Shown here piece after piece: positions 59,260 to 64,000 of a stretch of DNA of 64,000 nt (the first letter of the stretch is position 1; each line of letters opens with the position of its first letter). Both the position numbers and the translations under genes were made by a program. The stretch lies in contig NZ_JAFEWE010000010.1 of assembly GCF_017355785.1 (NCBI RefSeq), positions 62,001 through 126,000 on the forward strand, given 5' to 3'. The notes under the pieces were generated by a model. It had not been told where the DNA came from. It did no database searches and worked only from the letters and a program-made list of their open reading frames with translations. Source of the DNA: Desertivirga arenae (GTDB lineage: Bacteria; Bacteroidota; Bacteroidia; Sphingobacteriales; Sphingobacteriaceae).

Positions 59260-59379
59260 CTAGGGAATTTTTATACCAAGTTTCCTATATTTTATAGGAT
59301 GTTATCTCTGATAGTAATAGATTTGAGACAATGAGGCAGGTTTATTACAAATAATTTAAGGAAAGGTTAATCAGTTTTG

Positions 59380-60276
59380 TCACTGCCCTTGAAAAATCCT
59401 CTTCATGAATTTTGTGTTTGCGCCAAAATTTTTACGCACATTTGTTGGGTCAGTCTGATCCCGGGAACGTTCAATAACAAGCCAGCCCTTCCAACCCATA
59501 TCATCAAGAGTATCCTTCACTTTATTCATGTCCATCCGAGTATTGTTTTCCAGCCAAACGCCATCTTCATCGGTGCAATGGATCTGGCAAATTCTCTTTT
59601 TACCCAAAATTCTTAATTCTTTATGAAGGTCCCGACCCGCTTTTAAAGGATTGGAGAAATTGAAGTAGATTTTGATACCTGGTGAATCAATATCTTTCAG
59701 TAAACGAACTTCAGAAGCAGCATCTAATGAAGTTTCAATCCCGATCACCACTCCTGCCTTTCTGGCCATTTCTCCAACAACTTTCAAACGTTCAACAATG
59801 GCTGGTCTTAGTTCCGGATTTTTAACCAGATCACCTTGAATACCTAATGGTAAAAACCCTACCTTCACATTCATCGCCACCATAGTATTAATACAGTCCT
59901 GCACCATTTTCTGATAAGTTGGTCTGGTAGCGAAAGATTGAGCGTAGAAACCCGTCATGGCTATTGAACATATTTCCAGGTTAAGCTCTTTCGCTTTATC
60001 AAGAAATTGTTGCCGCACTTCTGGCTTTGCTAATTCGCTTGCAAAAGTATCACGATTTCCCAAACCTCCCATATCAACTTCCAAACCATCGGCGCCCAGA
60101 TCCTTGGTAAGTTGGAACGCACTTAACTTCTGGCGTTTTAGGATCATAAGATCCACTACAGCTATTTTATATCGCTGTTTCTTCGGTTTTATTGCAGCGA
60201 AAATGTCTCCGGCAGGCAGAACCAGAGTGGCTCCAAATAGTGCAGCTGATTTTAGAAAGTGACGACGACTTTGCAT
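59380..60276 (-). CDS. Exported sugar phosphate isomerase/epimerase-like TIM-barrel protein
   Basis: About 298 residues with the start set at MQSRRHFLKSAALFGATLVLPAG, a twin-arginine-type signal, since this ATG follows the esterase stop by one base; an in-frame ATG 24 bases upstream lies inside the esterase gene. The mature part is an AP-endonuclease-2-like/xylose-isomerase-like barrel: LGADGLEVDMGGLG, IGIETSLDAASEVRLLKDI, KIYFNFSNPLKAGRD, CQIHCTDEDGVW, and the metal-site acidic residues are present. Tat export implies it folds with a cofactor in the cytoplasm and acts in the periplasm. Substrate unknown. Confidence 0.85.
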   Translation of the reverse strand: MQSRRHFLKSAALFGATLVLPAGDIFAAIKPKKQRYKIAVVDLMILKRQKLSAFQLTKDLGADGLEVDMGGLGNRDTFASELAKPEVRQQFLDKAKELNLEICSIAMTGFYAQSFATRPTYQKMVQDCINTMVAMNVKVGFLPLGIQGDLVKNPELRPAIVERLKVVGEMARKAGVVIGIETSLDAASEVRLLKDIDSPGIKIYFNFSNPLKAGRDLHKELRILGKKRICQIHCTDEDGVWLENNTRMDMNKVKDTLDDMGWKGWLVIERSRDQTDPTNVRKNFGANTKFMKRIFQGQ

Positions 60277-60277
60277 G

Positions 60278-61666
60278 TTATTTAGTTGATGCTTTTCCAA
60301 ATACTTGTTCTAATTCTTCAAAACTTTTGATGGCATTTAACGGCAGGTTTTCCCCCTTCTCACCAAATACATACATAGAAGGATACTTTTCTATCGTAAC
60401 TTTCGACTCATCAAACTTTCCATCCTTGCTTTGTACTTTTTTAACATCAAGATTAAAGTGCTTTCCGATAAAATCGTACATGGCTAAACGTTTACTTAAA
60501 CCATAATCATGGCCTTCAGCAGGAAAATGAGCGTTGGCTGTCTGATTTTGTTGGCCGTAAAATCCATAGATCTTCTGCACATAGGGAAACTCAACCTGGG
60601 GTACCTGCTGCGTCCAATCCTTTCCATCCGATATGACTAACTGAGGTCTTGGAGCAGCCATCGACGCAATTTCAACGTTGTTAGTTCCGCCTCCGCAAAG
60701 GTGAACTCCCATACCGCTTTCACATGGGCAGCCTCCGCTATGATAAGATGAAAGCATCACCACTGGAACACTAAGTTTGATTCGATCATCAATAGCCGTA
60801 ATTAACATAGTCTGACTTCCACCACCCGATCCACCAGTAATGGCAACGCGTTTAGGATCGGCATTCTTCAAACTTAACATCCAGTCAAGGATACGAATGC
60901 TGTTAAGAGCCTGAATAGTTTGCGCCAAAGCCCGGCGATGATCAGTTGCTTTAAATTGCAATAATGATTCTCCCCAGGCGAACAGGTCGTAACTAAAGGC
61001 CATTGCCCCCATTCTTGCCTCCATAGCGCATCGATACTGTGCATCAGCGCGATAACGGCCGTCACCAAAATGGCCGTCGGGATTCAGGATCACCGGAACC
61101 TTTCCTTTAGGATTTAAGGGCATATAAAGGGAACCACAAGTATAAACTCCAGGTAAAACTTCCAGGGCAACATTCTCAACCGAATAACCATCGTAAATCC
61201 TTTTATTAGTAATGATGGGTTTGGTACCGGGCGGCTTTGGCATAGGAGAAAGTTTAAGAGCCTGAACCATCTCAGATTTAAGTTGTGCCTTGCGCTCTTC
61301 CCATCCTTGCTTATCATTGTATAAGGTGGAAAAGTACTCCAATTGTTCCTTTCCCTCCTGAGGTGTTTTTAGATGGTATAGAAAAGCTTGCAGCTTATAT
61401 TTTCCTTCTCCTTCTTTTGAATAAGTTATATCCAGCGAAGATAAAATATTCGACATTGTCTTGTCAAAATCAGGACGGAAACGCCAGCCAGCATAAGTTA
61501 CGAAACGGTCCTTTACCAGATCCTCCGGGTAGCGGATCTTAACTTTGAACTGGCTCTCGATCTGGCTGATAACTTCTCTTAACGGCTTCTTAAATGCATT
61601 GTCAGAAGTTTGAGCGAAAGAAAATTGAAAAACCAGTAATAAACAAAACGAAAAATAAAATCTCAT
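60278..61666 (-). CDS. Acetyl-xylan-esterase-like alpha/beta hydrolase with STN-like N-terminus
   Basis: About 462 residues, start set at MRFYFSFCLLLVFQFSFAQ, which gives a clean signal peptide; an upstream in-frame ATG lies inside the symporter gene. Residues ~25-93 (FKKPLREVISQIESQFKVKI, ending DITYSKEGEGKYKL) resemble the STN domain usually found at the start of TonB-dependent transporters. The hydrolase has GGSGGGSQ with Ser280, Asp347 in ISDGKDW and His386 in PAEGHDYG. It is probably a periplasmic carbohydrate esterase. The STN-like call rests on pattern alone. Confidence 0.78.
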   Translation of the reverse strand: MRFYFSFCLLLVFQFSFAQTSDNAFKKPLREVISQIESQFKVKIRYPEDLVKDRFVTYAGWRFRPDFDKTMSNILSSLDITYSKEGEGKYKLQAFLYHLKTPQEGKEQLEYFSTLYNDKQGWEERKAQLKSEMVQALKLSPMPKPPGTKPIITNKRIYDGYSVENVALEVLPGVYTCGSLYMPLNPKGKVPVILNPDGHFGDGRYRADAQYRCAMEARMGAMAFSYDLFAWGESLLQFKATDHRRALAQTIQALNSIRILDWMLSLKNADPKRVAITGGSGGGSQTMLITAIDDRIKLSVPVVMLSSYHSGGCPCESGMGVHLCGGGTNNVEIASMAAPRPQLVISDGKDWTQQVPQVEFPYVQKIYGFYGQQNQTANAHFPAEGHDYGLSKRLAMYDFIGKHFNLDVKKVQSKDGKFDESKVTIEKYPSMYVFGEKGENLPLNAIKSFEELEQVFGKASTK

Positions 61667-61673
61667 ATCTAAT

Positions 61674-63272
61674 CTATAACGAAGAAATTCCGGAAGAAAC
61701 GTTTTTAAGTTTTTCTTCTGCTTTTCTAACTTTTCTTGCAGCATTCCACCCACTGAATAATAAGTTTTTGTCTAATTCAGGCTTGGGAAAAAGTAGACTT
61801 GCGATATAACCAACAACAATAACAATAAGGTGACTATAAACACCCAGCATTAGTTTATTGTGAGTAAAATTAAATCGACCAAAATCAAGAAGCAGGCTCT
61901 TGTTTTCTCCAAGCCCTATTTCCGTTGACGTCAGGAATGCATAAGCAGTAAATACAATGCAAGTGATGATCGCAATATTAACTCCCTGACGATTCGCTCT
62001 TGCCGATAAAATTCCTAAAAGAAAGATTCCTACGATACCACCCGAAAAAATTGCATAAAGAGTAAATACAATCCCCAATACTCCTTCACTACCAGCATTA
62101 ATATAAATCGCTCCGATTGCTATCGCGAGTAGCCCTGAAAGAACTACAAAGACCCGGCTTACGAAGAGGTACTCCTTATCTGGCCGGTTCTTACGAATCT
62201 TCTTATAGTAATCCTCCATCCCTACGGCAGCTAAGGAATTTAAATCGGCACTTAAACTGCAAATAGCAGCAGAGATCATGGCAGCCAGAATAAATCCTAC
62301 CACTCCTGTTGGAAGTTTGGTCATGATAAAATAAGGAAAGACAGCATCTGCCCGCATTCCCTCTGGCAAAGGTTGTTGTTTATAATATACAAAAAGAGCG
62401 GTTCCGATCAACATGAAGAGTGTCCAGACCGGAACTGTAAGCAGTATTCCCATTAATGAGGCTCTTATAGCGGCTTTATCAGTCTTTGCAGTCAGATACC
62501 GCTGAATTACCGTTTGATCTGTTCCATATTTTTGGATAGCATAAAAAGCACCGTTTATTGCCATCACTATAAAAGTCAATCGCTTAAAATCAATATCATA
62601 AGGCCCGAAACCGGTCCTGCCATTTGCCTGAGCAATATTCCAAACTTCCATTGGGCCACCGTCTACGGAAAAAAGAATAACGCCGAAACAAAGAATCCCT
62701 GAGGCAAACAACATAAAACCCTGAAACACATCCAGCCAAATAACCGCTTCAATCCCACCCATCAGGTTTACTACAATAATTATTAAACCCACCACACTTA
62801 TAATAGCGAAGGTGTTACCACCAGTCATATTGGTAAGAGCAATAGCTAACAGAAAGAACACTGTACCCATGCCAGAAAATTGGCGAAGAACAAATGCGAT
62901 CGAACTATAATACCGGGCAAACAAGCCAAAGCGTTTTTCGAAATACTCGTAAGTACTTAAACCGATAACCTTTCTATATAGTGGTACAATGAACCAGATT
63001 GTGCCTAACAAGACAATGGGTACCATAAGTCCCTGAACAAGTAATATCCAGTTGGAGGAATAGCCCTCTCCCGGGTAACCCAGAAATGTTACGCTGCTAA
63101 TCAATGTGGCCAGCAAAGACATTCCAATGGCCCAAGCAGGTACCCGACCGTGTGCGGCGAAATATGTTTTTGTAGAAGTTTGATTCCTTGAAAATCGAAA
63201 ACCAAAATACAGCGTGACAAGCAGCACGATAATGATGATCGAATAATCAATAACGTTTAATATAGGTTTCAT
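61674..63272 (-). CDS. Sodium:solute symporter (SSS/SLC5 type), copy 2
   Basis: About 532 residues, start set at MKPILNVIDYSIIIIVLLVTLYFG (63272); 16 upstream in-frame codons overlap the kinase gene in another frame and lack membrane character. About 13 hydrophobic segments are visible with SSS landmarks: AIGMSLLATLISSVTFLGYPGEGYSSNW, VGLIIIVVNLMGGIEAVIWLDVFQG and ISAAICSLSADLNSLAAVGMEDYY. It is likely a sodium-coupled sugar or sugar-acid importer. It follows the partial DUF1537 kinase by 20 bases, suggesting it imports that kinase's substrate or precursor. Confidence 0.9.
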   Translation of the reverse strand: MKPILNVIDYSIIIIVLLVTLYFGFRFSRNQTSTKTYFAAHGRVPAWAIGMSLLATLISSVTFLGYPGEGYSSNWILLVQGLMVPIVLLGTIWFIVPLYRKVIGLSTYEYFEKRFGLFARYYSSIAFVLRQFSGMGTVFFLLAIALTNMTGGNTFAIISVVGLIIIVVNLMGGIEAVIWLDVFQGFMLFASGILCFGVILFSVDGGPMEVWNIAQANGRTGFGPYDIDFKRLTFIVMAINGAFYAIQKYGTDQTVIQRYLTAKTDKAAIRASLMGILLTVPVWTLFMLIGTALFVYYKQQPLPEGMRADAVFPYFIMTKLPTGVVGFILAAMISAAICSLSADLNSLAAVGMEDYYKKIRKNRPDKEYLFVSRVFVVLSGLLAIAIGAIYINAGSEGVLGIVFTLYAIFSGGIVGIFLLGILSARANRQGVNIAIITCIVFTAYAFLTSTEIGLGENKSLLLDFGRFNFTHNKLMLGVYSHLIVIVVGYIASLLFPKPELDKNLLFSGWNAARKVRKAEEKLKNVSSGISSL

Positions 63273-63292
63273 AACAACGGTCAGTTTTAATC

Positions 63293-64000
63293 TTACAACA
63301 GCCGCACTTCCTCTGGCCATTTATAGCTGCCAGGCTTAAGCGTAATGTGCAAGTTAGTAATTTCCTTCGCGCGACTGCGGACTACTCCTGTCGCAAATTC
63401 GTCAACGGGATAAAGTATTTTTATCCCCAGTTTGGCTAAAACAGAAAAAGCTGTAGATCCGCCTTCAATTAATAGCTCCGTAATAGTGGTCCGTTTAAAT
63501 AGCGCCTCTACAACCAGAGCCGTCCTTTCTCTAAGCTCCGGCGCTGCAATACCTTTCCCTAATGTACTTTCGGGATGAATAGCAATGATTGCAGTATTGT
63601 AGATGTTTAATTTATTTTCGATTTCAGTCGCCCATTCTTGTACCACATACTCCTCTGGCGATATATTATACAATGATGAAGGCATATAACTTACCAGTCC
63701 CTTATCATTTAATTGTTGAATTTCTAATGCTCTTTCTTTAAAGGCAGTACCTGAAATGAACAACTTTTTCGACATGCCCATTTCAGGTTCTTGTGGCAGG
63801 GCAGGCTTACTCTTATAAACCGTGTTTAAAAGAGCCTTAAAAAAGGCCGCTCCACCTGCTAAAAGAGCTTTAGAATTCGCAAATCCGGCCCAATGTTCGA
63901 TATCAACAAGAGTGGATGCTTCACCAATGTATATGCCTTTTTCCCCAACTTCTTCACCGTTTTTAAGAATATAAACATCAGAAACAGAGTTGTGAAGTAG
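63293..64000 (-). CDS. DUF1537 four-carbon acid sugar kinase family (partial, 5' end outside window)
   Basis: The frame stays open from the stop at 63293 to the window edge, giving about 236 codons of the C-terminal half. An ATG at 63781 is internal, because upstream codons continue the family sequence (NGEEVGEKGIYIG, ANSKALLAGGAAFFKALL). Further C-terminal landmarks are KKLFISGTAFKERALEIQQLN, LLIEGGSTAFSVLAKLGIK and ELRERTALVVEALFK. It is a second, diverged member of the kinase family at 5594-6964. The N-terminal DDFTGS substrate domain is outside the window. Confidence 0.8.
   Translation of the reverse strand, partial: LLHNSVSDVYILKNGEEVGEKGIYIGEASTLVDIEHWAGFANSKALLAGGAAFFKALLNTVYKSKPALPQEPEMGMSKKLFISGTAFKERALEIQQLNDKGLVSYMPSSLYNISPEEYVVQEWATEIENKLNIYNTAIIAIHPESTLGKGIAAPELRERTALVVEALFKRTTITELLIEGGSTAFSVLAKLGIKILYPVDEFATGVVRSRAKEITNLHITLKPGSYKWPEEVRLL

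Noticed and set aside
61667-61753. Upstream start for the esterase
   Set aside because: It overlaps the symporter C-terminus and would bury the signal peptide; the ATG at 61666 gives a normal leader.
63273-63320. Upstream start for the SSS symporter
   Set aside because: The extra 16 residues overlap the kinase gene in another frame and precede a much better membrane-protein start at 63272.

Overview
The window looks like a chromosomal segment from a Bacteroidota bacterium, most likely a Sphingobacteriaceae/Pedobacter-type glycan degrader. The basis is two complete SusC/SusD pairs, many secreted glycoside hydrolases, Bacteroidota-style -7 boxes (TANNTTTG) in intergenic regions and moderate-to-low GC. 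Nearly every gene is on the minus strand. The one clear plus-strand gene is an IclR regulator at 30207-30977. No rRNA, tRNA, CRISPR array, integrase or transposase is visible.

Block A (about 1-29945, minus) is one long co-directional polysaccharide-utilisation and catabolic run. Transcription starts opposite the IclR gene: SusC, SusD, terminator-like hairpin, GH2 beta-galactosidase-type enzyme, then a tightly coupled module made of a leaderless solute-binding-fold protein, two class III CoA-transferases and a second leaderless solute-binding-fold protein. After that come a Gfo/Idh/MocA oxidoreductase, a tetranucleotide repeat, a MaoC-type hydratase, an MFS sugar transporter, a GH106-type rhamnosidase, a GH127 enzyme, a RuBisCO-like protein, a DUF1537 acid-sugar kinase, an Asp/Glu-racemase-family protein, a bile-acid:sodium-symporter-family transporter, a sialate-O-acetylesterase-type SGNH esterase and a DUF5703 protein cut by the window edge. 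The likely logic is import of an oligosaccharide, trimming in the periplasm, and cytoplasmic processing of an unusual carboxylated or branched sugar.

Block B (31033-64000, minus) converges on the IclR gene at a strong bidirectional terminator. Read in transcription order it begins with a partial second DUF1537 kinase, an SSS symporter, an esterase with an STN-like N-terminus, an exported TIM-barrel isomerase-like protein, a GH78 rhamnosidase, a beta-propeller glycosidase, a decayed GH2-like gene fragment, a parallel-beta-helix enzyme fused to a rhamnose-mutarotase-like domain, a second Gfo/Idh enzyme and a second SSS symporter. Next is a DeoR-headed catabolic operon: L-fucose-isomerase-like protein, split transketolase, Rbs-type ABC importer with DUF2291, FGGY kinase. 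It is followed by GH43, a second SusC/SusD pair and a GH78-like enzyme.

Taken together, the rhamnosidase/GH127/GH2/GH43/beta-helix set and the two branched- or acid-sugar modules (RuBisCO-like protein + DUF1537 kinase; isomerase + FGGY kinase + split transketolase) resemble what a cell would need to use a complex pectin with rare sugars, such as rhamnogalacturonan II with its apiose and aceric acid. That substrate is an inference. The most novel-looking element is the four-gene module 16909-21600, where two solute-binding-fold proteins without export signals are translationally coupled to two CoA-transferases and no ABC permease or ATPase is nearby.
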